From SHLQ01 sp033344795 (GTDB lineage Bacteria; Actinomycetota; Acidimicrobiia; Acidimicrobiales; SHLQ01): a stretch of DNA of 64,000 nt. Where the stretch lies: contig JAWPMS010000001.1 of NCBI GenBank assembly GCA_033344795.1, forward strand, positions 1,798,001 to 1,862,000. Reading direction: 5' to 3'. Positions within the stretch are counted from its first letter, which is position 1, and every line of letters begins with the position of its first letter. Under the pieces are notes generated by a model. The model saw only the letters and a list, made by a program, of their open reading frames with translations. It ran no database searches and was not told where the DNA came from. Below, piece by piece: positions 36,337 to 45,155 of this stretch. The translations under genes and the position numbers were made by a program.

Positions 36337-39300
36337 CCACCCGTCAGCCGCCATCGCTCGACATGTTGGAGAGGCCCAAGTTCTTCTCGATGCTCCGGTC
36401 CCACCTCAGGAACCACCGTGGCCAAGCGTTCATCGTCGGCGTCTTGTTGGTCGGTGAGGTCATCGCTGAACTCGTCAAACCATGGCCGATGAAGTTCGTC
36501 ATCGACTACCTAACAACGGAGGAGGGGGGAACGCCGGACTCCCGCGTGCCCATCCCGGGAATCGCCGGTGACTCCGTGATCTCATTCTTGATCTTCGCAG
36601 GCGTCGCGATCATCGGCTTCGCGCTTTTTGATGCGGTCGTCACCTACTTCGGGACGTACTGGCGGAACCGGCTGGGCACACAGATCGGGGTCGATCTTCG
36701 TCGCCGGGCTTTCGCTCACCTCCAACGATTGGGGCTCGACTTTCATCACTCGCAGCGGTCGGGCGAACTGACGACACGCGTGGTGAACGACGCAGCCAAC
36801 GTCGAAGGATTCGTCTCGGACAGCCTGCCCTCGCTCGTCAGGGTGACGGCAACGTTTGCATCGATGGTCGCCATTATGTTCTGGCTCGATTGGAGGCTGG
36901 CGTTGGTCACGACCGTGGTCATTCCTCCGGTCATGTTCGTTGTCATCGCGCACTTCGTTGATGCCATCAAGGCGCGTTCGCGTGAGCAACGAAAGACTGT
37001 TGGATCGCTCACCGCACTCACACAGGAGACACTCCAATCGATTCAGCTGGTCAAGACGTTCAGTCGCGAGGACTTCACTGACGAGCTCTTCGATCGAGAG
37101 AATGAATCGAACCGCGACGCTCGAATGGACACCGTCGTGGTGGAAGCAAAGTTCACGCCGACGATCAAGACGATGGTTCAGATCGGCGTCGTGATGATGC
37201 TCGTCTTCGGAGTGCTCCGCGTCCGAGCGGGCGCTCTGTCCACGGGTGATCTCTGGGTATTCCTGGCCTACTTCCGAGGTATCAAGGGACCGCTGAAAGA
37301 ACTCACGAGCGCGCTACGCCAGCTTGCCCGAACCGAAGCGCGGTGGGAGAAGATCGCAGACATCCTCGCAATACCCGAAATCAGTCAGGATCCATCTCGG
37401 CGAGAGGCGCCCCGGTTTCTCGGCGGCATCGAGTTTCGAAACGTGTTCTTCAGCTACAACGAGTCGAGGGACGACGAAGGCGGATTGCCAGACGAGCCGA
37501 CCGTTCTTCGAGATGTCAGTTTGTCGATTCCGCCAGGCCAACGTGTCGCGATCGTCGGAGTGACCGGAGTTGGCAAGAGCACCCTCGTCAGCTTGATCGC
37601 CTCGCTCTACGAGCCGTCTTCAGGCGTCATCGAAATCGATGGAACGGACCTCTCCGAGCTCCAGCCGCATACCGTCCGAGAGCAGATCGCGTTCGTGCTA
37701 CAAGATTCGATTCTCTTCGCGACCACGATCGAACAAAACATTGCGTACGGCCGCCTCGATGCGACGAGCGAGGAGATCGTGCTTGCGGCGAAGCAAGCAC
37801 GAATTCATGAGTTCATCATGCAGCTCCCAGCCGGTTATCAGACGGTCATCGGTGAACGCGGCACGACCTTGTCGGGTGGTCAGCGTCAGCGGCTCGCTAT
37901 CGCTCGAGCTGTACTTCGACGAGCACCCATCCTGATTCTCGACGAGCCCGTGTCGGCTCTCGATATGGGCACCCATGACGAGGTGTGGTCGGAGATGCAT
38001 GCGTTGATGGAGGGGCGGACCACAATCCTCATCACACACGATCCTCAGCTCGCACGAGATATGGACGTCGTCTACCACCTGAGAAATGGTCGTCTCATCC
38101 GAGATGACAGCCACTCGTCACCCCGAGAGCTGAGCGTTTCCGAACAACTGATCGCCGAGAGCGGCGTTGACTCCGATACACCCGGTCTTGGAGAACGGGT
38201 CGTGATCGTCGGTCAGGGGTACGTGGGCTTGCCGATCGCCATTCGTGCGGTGAGCAGAGGGTTTGACGTTGTCGGTTTCGACCTCGACGTGAGAAGAATT
38301 TCAACGTTGACGGCCGGGCACAGCTTCATCGACGACATCTCCGATGCCGAGGTAGTGGGAGCGCTCGGTACTGGCAGATTTCGACCGAGTGCCAACGAGG
38401 CGGATCTCGTGGGATTCGATCACGCGGTCATTGCCGTGCCGACCCCACTTCGCGATGGCTCGCCCGATGTGTCCTACATCGAGGCGGCGGGTAGGACGCT
38501 CGGTCGCTACCTTCGGCCTGGAGCGTCAGTGATCCTCGAATCGACCACATACCCGGGGACCACCGACAGTCTTGTTCGGCCAATCCTCGAAAGCCTGTCG
38601 GGCCTCACTGCCGGTGAGGACTTCTACCTCGGCTACAGCCCTGAACGAATAAACCCGGGGGACAAGGTGAACGACTTCGTGCGCATTCCCAAGGTGGTTT
38701 CGGGCATCGACAAGCAGTCGCTCGAACATGTCGACGGTTTCTATCGCCGGCTCATCGACACGACCGTGAGAGTGGACTCCACTCGTGTGGCTGAACTCAC
38801 AAAGCTTCTGGAGAACACGTTCCGACACGTCAACATTGCGCTGGTGAACGAGCTCGCTCGCTTCGCTCACGAGTTGGACATCGACATCTGGGACGCCATC
38901 GATGCAGCGGAGACGAAACCGTTTGGGTTTATGCCGTTCCGGCCAGGCCCGGGTGTTGGTGGTCACTGTTTGCCTGTCGATCCGTCATATCTGTCCTGGG
39001 ACGTGCGGCGCTCCCTTGGCCAATCATTTCGCTTCGTCGATCTGGCGAACGACATCAACGAACAGATGCCCGACTATGTGGTCCAGCGTGTGGCTGCGGC
39101 GCTGAACGAACGTGGCAAATCGCTGCGTGGCCGTCGAATCCTCGCACTCGGCATGGCGTACAAACCCGATACGGGCGACACTCGCCAATCGCCAGCTCTG
39201 CGGATCATCGCGAAGCTCGTCGCACTCGGTGCCGCGGTCTCCGTGGCGGATCCGCATGTCGATCCAGGCCACTCGCTCGACGGGGTCGAACGAGTATCGC

Positions 39301-39449
39301 TCGATCGTTTCGAGGTAGAACAGGCCGATGCTGTGGTGTTGCTCGTCAATCATTCGGTCTTCGACTACGACCTGATCGAGGACTACGCGACGTTCGTCTT
39401 CGACTGCTGCAACCGGCTCGGGGACTATCCCCACATCGAGTCGCTATGA
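36333..39449 (+). CDS. ABC exporter fused to nucleotide-sugar dehydrogenase
   Basis: 1038 aa in one uninterrupted frame from a GTG with AGGAGAG upstream. Residues 1-600 are a complete half-exporter: six-helix membrane domain, Walker A GVTGVGKST (409-417), LSGGQ (513-517) and Walker B LDE with Glu538. After a short linker, residues 621-1038 are a UDP-glucose/UDP-HexNAc dehydrogenase: Rossmann GQGYVG (627-632), YSPERINPGD and catalytic Cys879 in GVGGHCLPVDP. Both halves look active. The fusion would tether uronic-sugar synthesis to the exporter at the membrane. I know of no described equivalent. Confidence 0.92.
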   Translation: MTTRQPPSLDMLERPKFFSMLRSHLRNHRGQAFIVGVLLVGEVIAELVKPWPMKFVIDYLTTEEGGTPDSRVPIPGIAGDSVISFLIFAGVAIIGFALFDAVVTYFGTYWRNRLGTQIGVDLRRRAFAHLQRLGLDFHHSQRSGELTTRVVNDAANVEGFVSDSLPSLVRVTATFASMVAIMFWLDWRLALVTTVVIPPVMFVVIAHFVDAIKARSREQRKTVGSLTALTQETLQSIQLVKTFSREDFTDELFDRENESNRDARMDTVVVEAKFTPTIKTMVQIGVVMMLVFGVLRVRAGALSTGDLWVFLAYFRGIKGPLKELTSALRQLARTEARWEKIADILAIPEISQDPSRREAPRFLGGIEFRNVFFSYNESRDDEGGLPDEPTVLRDVSLSIPPGQRVAIVGVTGVGKSTLVSLIASLYEPSSGVIEIDGTDLSELQPHTVREQIAFVLQDSILFATTIEQNIAYGRLDATSEEIVLAAKQARIHEFIMQLPAGYQTVIGERGTTLSGGQRQRLAIARAVLRRAPILILDEPVSALDMGTHDEVWSEMHALMEGRTTILITHDPQLARDMDVVYHLRNGRLIRDDSHSSPRELSVSEQLIAESGVDSDTPGLGERVVIVGQGYVGLPIAIRAVSRGFDVVGFDLDVRRISTLTAGHSFIDDISDAEVVGALGTGRFRPSANEADLVGFDHAVIAVPTPLRDGSPDVSYIEAAGRTLGRYLRPGASVILESTTYPGTTDSLVRPILESLSGLTAGEDFYLGYSPERINPGDKVNDFVRIPKVVSGIDKQSLEHVDGFYRRLIDTTVRVDSTRVAELTKLLENTFRHVNIALVNELARFAHELDIDIWDAIDAAETKPFGFMPFRPGPGVGGHCLPVDPSYLSWDVRRSLGQSFRFVDLANDINEQMPDYVVQRVAAALNERGKSLRGRRILALGMAYKPDTGDTRQSPALRIIAKLVALGAAVSVADPHVDPGHSLDGVERVSLDRFEVEQADAVVLLVNHSVFDYDLIEDYATFVFDCCNRLGDYPHIESL

Positions 39450-40711
39450 ACGATCTCGCCGAAGTTGCCGTCCGGAGGAGTCGTCGAACCGAACGGTCTC
39501 TACCTGACTTCTCTGCGCTGCAAGACACGCAACGAGTGCTCGAGGTGGTCCGCAAGTCAGACCTTCGTCTTCCTGGCGAGCAGTGGGATCGATGCGTGCT
39601 CGAATCCGTGCGCAATCGCACATACGAGGAGCCAACCAAACGCGCGAAGTCTTCGACACTGATCACATATCGGCTCAGCGGTCCATCGGATTTGGCCACG
39701 GCATCTGCGCAGGTGTTCCTTCGGGCGTTCATAGAACCGCGCCCAGATCGCTACCCGAACGGCTCGGTCGTGATCCCTGACCTGCGGGGATATGCGTGGC
39801 GCTTCCCAGACGACCCGCACATTCCAGCGCTTTCCACAATCGTGCCCGTTGACTCCGAATCCACCGTTGACGTGCTCAGATACAAGCCCGCCGACCGGTG
39901 CACGCTTCGCATTCAGCGGACCGACGGGTCAACAGTCCAGAATGCGCTCGTTGCGAAAGTCTTCTCCTCGATCGAGCGCGCGACCGCCGTATTCGAGCGG
40001 GCGCAACACATGTGGCATGAGTCGAGTCGCTCGGCGGGAGCGCTGAAGGTCCCCGAACCTGTTCGGCTCGATCGTTCGAAGGCGACGGTCTGGATGACGG
40101 AGCTCGCCGGGACGAGTCCGCGCCGAGCAGGCATCTATGAGGACCAACCCACCTTGATCGCACGGGCACTTGCGGCGGTTCACCGTTCAGCCGACGGGGA
40201 CCTGCCGGTCCGAACGTACCCCGAACAGATAGCGGAAATGTCAGCAAAGGTTCAGAACCTGGCAACGGTCGTGCCGTCGAATGCCAGCGCTCTCGCCAAT
40301 CTGATGCAGATCCAACGGGATTCGACCCCATCCACCGCACGGACTTGCCCAACCCACGGAGCCTTTCGTCTCCGTCAGCTACTGCTGTCTGACCGGGACG
40401 TTGGGTTGGTCGACTTCGACAGCATGGCGCTGGGGGATCCGCTCGAGGATGTGGCCGACATGGTGCTTGACCTCGACCCATTCTTCAATGTTGGTGCGGC
40501 GACGAACAGCGCCTTGGCAGAGTCCTTCCTTCACGCCTACGAGTCGTATGTCGGCGCGCTCGATGAGTCGGTGCTTGCCTGGCACCTCCCAGCGCAACTG
40601 ATCAAGCGTGCGCACTGGTTGCGTACATCAGCTCAAGCGAACTCGACAGTGCACGCAGAGCTTGTGGCGCGGATCGATCGAGCCGTCGTGATGGCGGGGG
40701 TGGGCCGGTGA
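39446..40711 (+). CDS. APH-fold protein D, catalytic loop degenerate
   Basis: 421 aa, ATGA overlap with the fusion gene. The N-terminal module is shared (WRFPDDPHIPAL, Phe120; LRYKPADRCTLRI, Tyr146). The Brenner loop is HGAFRLRQ (304-311): Asp to Ala306, His to Arg308 and Asn to Gln311, yet VDFDSMALGDPLED (Asp323) is kept. Probably a pseudokinase that still binds nucleotide or metal. The pattern of loss matches protein B, pointing to a stable non-catalytic role. Confidence 0.75.
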   Translation: MNDLAEVAVRRSRRTERSLPDFSALQDTQRVLEVVRKSDLRLPGEQWDRCVLESVRNRTYEEPTKRAKSSTLITYRLSGPSDLATASAQVFLRAFIEPRPDRYPNGSVVIPDLRGYAWRFPDDPHIPALSTIVPVDSESTVDVLRYKPADRCTLRIQRTDGSTVQNALVAKVFSSIERATAVFERAQHMWHESSRSAGALKVPEPVRLDRSKATVWMTELAGTSPRRAGIYEDQPTLIARALAAVHRSADGDLPVRTYPEQIAEMSAKVQNLATVVPSNASALANLMQIQRDSTPSTARTCPTHGAFRLRQLLLSDRDVGLVDFDSMALGDPLEDVADMVLDLDPFFNVGAATNSALAESFLHAYESYVGALDESVLAWHLPAQLIKRAHWLRTSAQANSTVHAELVARIDRAVVMAGVGR

Positions 40712-41853
40712 TGATGTCGCTGCTTCCCGAACACCTGGACGGGCAGAGCGTGCTCGTCGTGGGGTGCGGAGACGGCGATACCTGCCTCGACGCGCGCGAC
40801 CGGGGGGCGGGCGAGGTTCTCGGCGTCGACATCGACAAGGACACTGTTCGGACCGTCAACGAGCGTCTTGGCACAGACACCGTGCGGTTCATCTGGGCAG
40901 ACGCTGAGGTTGCACTGCCAGACGGACAATTCGATCACGTTGTTGTTCACAATCTGCTTCATCGTGTTCGCAATCCGATCGCGCTCCTCGATCGACTCAC
41001 CCATGCAGCAAGGCTGACGATCACTCTCGAGGTGACGGGAATCAGCGATGAACGGTCGCGTCGCCTGCTCCGGCGCGACTATGGCGCGCTCGACGAACTC
41101 TCCACTCGCCTCGACGAGATGCCACTCGCCCTTGTCGGGCGCAACGGGACACCGAATCGAAAACGTGAGAGCAAGTTCTACTTCTCGCCGTCGGCGCTAC
41201 GGCATCTTTTGATGGATCAGCGACGCCACTTTGCGAGTTTTGCTTGTGTGTCCGCGCCGCAACCGGGTCGTTGGATATGTCACGTCAAACGCCGACGAAC
41301 CGGGCAGCTGGTAGTCGTGAGTGGGGCGACCGGGACCGGTAAGTCGACGATGATCCGTCGGCTCGCGGCCCGAGATCAGGCCAGTGAATTCGTCGTGGCC
41401 GCAGCTTCCATGCTGCCAGCTGCGGATTATCGCGTAGTCCATGGCGACAGCGTTCCGAGCCTCGAGGTCTACGAACCACAACTGCTGTTTCATTACGACT
41501 TGCTCCGCCCGTGGCGCCGTGATGCCAGAGTTCATGCGCGCGACGAAGCTCTCCACTTGTTGGATGGAGCTGAGCGCGTGGACGTCGTCGCGCTGGTCGC
41601 CAGCCACAGAGTGCTCCGAGAACGGTTGAACCAAGAGCTGTGCGAACTCGAGGACCAATCTGGTCGTACGGCGACCCGACTTCGCGAAGTACGCGAAATG
41701 TACCGGGAGCCATCGCGACTCATCGAGCACTATTGCGATTGGCTGGCGTTCTGTTCATCAAAGGGGGCCAGGATCTCGTTTGTCGACAGCACCATTGGGT
41801 ACCGGCCACTCGCCGAGCACTCTTGGCAGGAGGTCGTTGCGGGTGCTCGATGA
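40708..41853 (+). CDS. SAM methyltransferase-like / P-loop ATPase fusion
   Basis: 381 aa from GTG overlapping the previous stop; ATGs one and two codons later are alternatives. Residues 1-195 form a class I methyltransferase-like domain (VLVVGCGDGDTC; VLGVDIDKD; DHVVVHNLLHRV). Residues 200-381 carry a P-loop GATGTGKST (206-214) followed by a kinase-like core. Substrate of each half unknown. It overlaps the nucleotidyltransferase/APH fusion gene, so two bifunctional proteins end the operon side by side. Confidence 0.75.
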   Translation: MMMSLLPEHLDGQSVLVVGCGDGDTCLDARDRGAGEVLGVDIDKDTVRTVNERLGTDTVRFIWADAEVALPDGQFDHVVVHNLLHRVRNPIALLDRLTHAARLTITLEVTGISDERSRRLLRRDYGALDELSTRLDEMPLALVGRNGTPNRKRESKFYFSPSALRHLLMDQRRHFASFACVSAPQPGRWICHVKRRRTGQLVVVSGATGTGKSTMIRRLAARDQASEFVVAAASMLPAADYRVVHGDSVPSLEVYEPQLLFHYDLLRPWRRDARVHARDEALHLLDGAERVDVVALVASHRVLRERLNQELCELEDQSGRTATRLREVREMYREPSRLIEHYCDWLAFCSSKGARISFVDSTIGYRPLAEHSWQEVVAGAR

Positions 41854-43741
41854 ACCATCCGTCCAACAGCGCACGATTGCACTCTTCCCGGGGGCGTTTC
41901 GGCCACCCCACGCCAACCACTACGAGGTCGTTCGGAGCCTGCGCGAGCGAGCGGATGTCGACGAGGTCGTGGTGGTCATCGCCAACCGAAACCGACCGAT
42001 TCCCAAGACGACCAAGGCGCTCGATACAGCAGTCGCGGAGGCCGTCTGGTCGATCTACCTCGACGATGATCCAAAGGTTCGCGTCGAGACGGCCACGGCG
42101 AGTGGCGTGGCGCACAGTCTGCAGTACCTGGACGTCGTCGCGCCCGGCGACAGGCTGCTGTTCGTCGTCGGCGCAGAAGATCATGCGTCGACGCGAACAC
42201 GCTTCAGCAAGTTGCGGAATCAAGAACGCATGCTGCCGAACGTCACCGCAGAGATCGTGAGCGGCGCTCCCAACGTCGTCGATGTTCGCGCAACGGACCT
42301 TCGTGCGATGCTCGGGGAAGGCGTGCGTGGCAGGAGCCGTTTCGTCGACGCGCTCCCCAGTCACCTCACGGACGATCAACGGGACGCCGTCTGGGAGATA
42401 TGCACGAACTCGATGGTCGATCAACACGATCTCGACATCAGGAACGCGATCGACGTTCTCGCAGACAACGGGATGGAGCTCGGCGAGGCGATCACACCTG
42501 CGCTCAGCGAGGTGCCGAGCAGAAGTTATCGAGCACTCTGCAGCGATGGGACGAAGGCGGTGGTCAAATGTGCGCTCGATGCCACCAGTGCCTCCGGGAC
42601 TCGTGTGCCGGATGCAGATCGTCGTCAGCGACTCAAGACCGAACGACTTGCGCTGAAGTGGCTCCACCGGAATCTCTCCACCCGAGTGATGATCCCGGAA
42701 GTCATCTTTCACGACAAGCCAACCCGTACGTTGGCTCTCACTAGTGTGCTCGACGACGGTCAGTGGCTCGCGTGCGATCTTTCCACGGGACTGTTCGACA
42801 CGAACGTGACTCAGTCTCTCGCCACGTTCCTCGGAGAGGCCCATACCTCGCGCGAGCCAGATCCGTTCTGGGATCGGGAACATGGCGATCGAGACCACTG
42901 GCACTCGGTCTTGTCGCGTCGGACGCGACCGGCGCTTGCGACCGACCTCAGTGCGGAGGCTCGAGGGGCGCTCGATCAACTCCGGCTGACCAGCGACCAA
43001 GCGAGCAGACCCGGGTTCCGGCATTTGAATTTCGGCACGCACGTTGCGCGCGTCAAGGGGAGACAGGTCGCCGTGGTCGACTTTGAGCGATGTGCGAACG
43101 TTGGTGACCCCGCGATCGATGTCGGCTCCCTCTTGGGTGACTACATTTTCGAGGGCTTGCGTCAGAACGCTCAGAACTCTGCGACGCTCGCGGTGAAGTC
43201 GGTCATCGCTTCCTATTCGAAGACGGCGCCGTCACTGTGGTCCGAGGCCGCCAGCCGCGCTGCGGCCTTCGCCGGCGTCAGACTGCTCGACGATCTGGAT
43301 GCTGAGACGAGTGCGACGGCGAGATTCGATCTCGATGTCACCTCGGCAGCCGAGCGTCTGCTCACCATCGATCTCGGCGGCCGACCCGAGGAAGCCGAGT
43401 CTGCGCTTCTCTTGAGCGTCATCGTCAACGGCTGGTTTTCCCGGCTGGCTCACTCAGACCATCCAACAGCTCGCCGTCGTTCGCTGCGTCGTTCTGATCC
43501 GTTGACGTTCTGGGAGGGACACGTTCATCGAGATCGCGACCGTTCGAAGATCACTGTGGAAGTGCTCGGCGGCGTTCCGAGGACGACCGTCGACGTCTTG
43601 ATTGATGACGCCTGGAGCTCAGCGGCCGAACTCGACAGCATTGGATCCGCGACGGTGACCATCGATGTTGACCGCGCTGCCACTTCTGTCTTGGTGCTTT
43701 CGGAACAAGTTGCCGTACTGGAGGGCATGATTCCGATGTGA
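41843..43741 (+). CDS. Nucleotidyltransferase-like / degenerate APH-fold fusion (protein E)
   Basis: 632 aa from GTG 41843, chosen because AGGAGG lies 10 nt upstream; an ATG at 41780 would overlap the previous gene by 74 bp. The N-terminal domain has the cytidylyl/adenylyltransferase signature LFPGAFRPPHANH (His23, His26 of an HxxH motif) and a later RATDLRAML like the NMNAT ISxTxxR element. The C-terminal half is APH-like with VDFERCANVGDPAIDVG, but its catalytic loop reads HLNFGTHV, with Asn396 where Asp is expected. Last gene of the operon. Confidence 0.75.
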   Translation: MLDEPSVQQRTIALFPGAFRPPHANHYEVVRSLRERADVDEVVVVIANRNRPIPKTTKALDTAVAEAVWSIYLDDDPKVRVETATASGVAHSLQYLDVVAPGDRLLFVVGAEDHASTRTRFSKLRNQERMLPNVTAEIVSGAPNVVDVRATDLRAMLGEGVRGRSRFVDALPSHLTDDQRDAVWEICTNSMVDQHDLDIRNAIDVLADNGMELGEAITPALSEVPSRSYRALCSDGTKAVVKCALDATSASGTRVPDADRRQRLKTERLALKWLHRNLSTRVMIPEVIFHDKPTRTLALTSVLDDGQWLACDLSTGLFDTNVTQSLATFLGEAHTSREPDPFWDREHGDRDHWHSVLSRRTRPALATDLSAEARGALDQLRLTSDQASRPGFRHLNFGTHVARVKGRQVAVVDFERCANVGDPAIDVGSLLGDYIFEGLRQNAQNSATLAVKSVIASYSKTAPSLWSEAASRAAAFAGVRLLDDLDAETSATARFDLDVTSAAERLLTIDLGGRPEEAESALLLSVIVNGWFSRLAHSDHPTARRRSLRRSDPLTFWEGHVHRDRDRSKITVEVLGGVPRTTVDVLIDDAWSSAAELDSIGSATVTIDVDRAATSVLVLSEQVAVLEGMIPM

Positions 43742-43780
43742 TCTCCTCTTGTTGGCGAGATCGCTGTGTCACACGCGAGA

Positions 43781-45091
43781 TCAAGCGAGCGTGAAGAACG
43801 TCACCAACGTCTCCCGGCCGGGACGTGCAAAATGCGGTGGATCACCGTGTGCCACCATGTGCAGCCGTTGAGGATCAACCCCCTCGGCGATGAGTGCATC
43901 GACGAGCGCCTCGCCTTGGAGCCTGCTGAGATCGTGGTTTCGCTGACTGCTCGGCTCCGTGTACGTGTGCATCGAGAGTTCAATGAGTAGATCGTCATCA
44001 AGGTTGATCGCTGACGCGATCTCCGCGATCGTTTCCGAGGGCGACGTGATGGTGCCTGTGCCGGACAGAAACGTCACTTCGCCTTCGACCTGCTGTAGCG
44101 CGAGGGAGATCCCAGCAGGTGTGCCGACCTTGAGTTCAACGCGGCTGTCCATCTGAAGATTGAGTGGGGCTTCTCCGAGCCCAACAGTATCGAGGCGTTC
44201 GGGGTTGATACCGCTGCTCGTGAGTGCATCGGCGGCGACGTCGATTGCTCGGTGCGACAGGTCATGGCTCGTTCGAGGTGACGATCCGTAGCCATACCCC
44301 ACGAGCGTCAGTTGGGCTTCGGCGTGTTCTGCAAGCAGCTGTCCAATCTTTGCGATCGTTCCCTGGCCGTCTGTAGTGAGCGATATTTCGCGGTCATATT
44401 CGAGAGCGATCTGATCGATCTGACGTAGCTCTCGTGCGAGGTCTGGGTCGTCGGCGCTGAAGAGGACGATCGCACCCTCATGGAGCGGTGACTCCGCACG
44501 ACTGCCCAGGCCAATCGAGGAAAGCCGGCTCGCGGAGACCCCATCATTCGTCAGCGCGGTGACGATCGCTTCGGCTCGCTGTTGGCTGAGCCCATGATTT
44601 ATCCCCGGGGTTGCTTCGCTGAACGTGCTGACCTGGATCTCCACCGGAATGAAGGGCGTGGCGAGAAGAGCTTCAGCGATTTGGTTCACGATTCTCTGAC
44701 CGTCGGGCGTGAGGTCGGCGCTTCCGGCTTCGAACTCGATCGAGCTGAGATCGATGTCATCGATACTCGATTCGAGTAACTCGACGGTGATTCTTGGTTC
44801 GCTGTTCGGGCCGTCTTCTTCGACGGCTCCGAGGACCTCAGTATTCGGTCTCGCGAACAGCTCTCGGGGGAGAAGCTCTGTCGCTTCATTGCGAACGGGT
44901 TCACCGGGAAGCGATGAATCCTGGCCAGCTGCGTTGCCTATGACTGCGGGTGCGGGTTGTGGATCTCCGTCGGTCTTGGTGGCTCGACCGACGAAGATCC
45001 CGCCGATGAACAAGCCGACACAGCCAACGACTGCCACGACGGTGTGTGCAGCGCTCGGGCGGAGCCTCACTTCGACTGTCTCGTTCATCAT
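43781..45091 (-). CDS. Membrane-anchored protein with repeated OmpA-like domains
   Basis: 436 aa. One transmembrane helix (about 17-36) then an extracytoplasmic part with up to three OmpA/MotB-like units (about 115-220, 225-325, 340-435), each with elements such as LSQQRAEAIVTAL, LSHRAIDVAADAL and LSRLQGEALVDAL followed by G.D..RL. The first opens with EFEAGSADLTPDGQRIV. OmpA domains bind peptidoglycan, so a wall-anchoring role is likely. It follows the TIGR03086 gene by 64 bp and converges on the glycan operon. Confidence 0.78.
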   Translation of the reverse strand: MMNETVEVRLRPSAAHTVVAVVGCVGLFIGGIFVGRATKTDGDPQPAPAVIGNAAGQDSSLPGEPVRNEATELLPRELFARPNTEVLGAVEEDGPNSEPRITVELLESSIDDIDLSSIEFEAGSADLTPDGQRIVNQIAEALLATPFIPVEIQVSTFSEATPGINHGLSQQRAEAIVTALTNDGVSASRLSSIGLGSRAESPLHEGAIVLFSADDPDLARELRQIDQIALEYDREISLTTDGQGTIAKIGQLLAEHAEAQLTLVGYGYGSSPRTSHDLSHRAIDVAADALTSSGINPERLDTVGLGEAPLNLQMDSRVELKVGTPAGISLALQQVEGEVTFLSGTGTITSPSETIAEIASAINLDDDLLIELSMHTYTEPSSQRNHDLSRLQGEALVDALIAEGVDPQRLHMVAHGDPPHFARPGRETLVTFFTLA

Positions 45092-45155
45092 TTCGAAGCT
45101 TCGACAGTCGAAGAGACAAGGTCAATGAGACGATGGTCGTACGACCGCGAAGTTT

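Noticed and set aside
41720..43042. 440-codon minus-strand frame inside the nucleotidyltransferase/APH gene
   Set aside because: Antisense shadow of a gene with visible domains; Arg-rich composition and no motif.
33875..43741. Antibiotic-resistance kinases (aminoglycoside phosphotransferases)
   Set aside because: The fold is shared, but the genes lie in a glycan operon, carry an extra N-terminal module and three lack the catalytic Asp, so a resistance role is unlikely.
43755..43782. Direct repeat GCGAGATC, 20 bp apart, between the convergent glycan operon and OmpA-like gene
   Set aside because: Short, no strong hairpin or T-run; not enough to call a terminator or attachment site.
45093..45104. 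Palindrome TCGAAGCTTCGA at the start of the OmpA-like gene
   Set aside because: Overlaps the start codon region, no second copy and no regulator to assign; may be chance.
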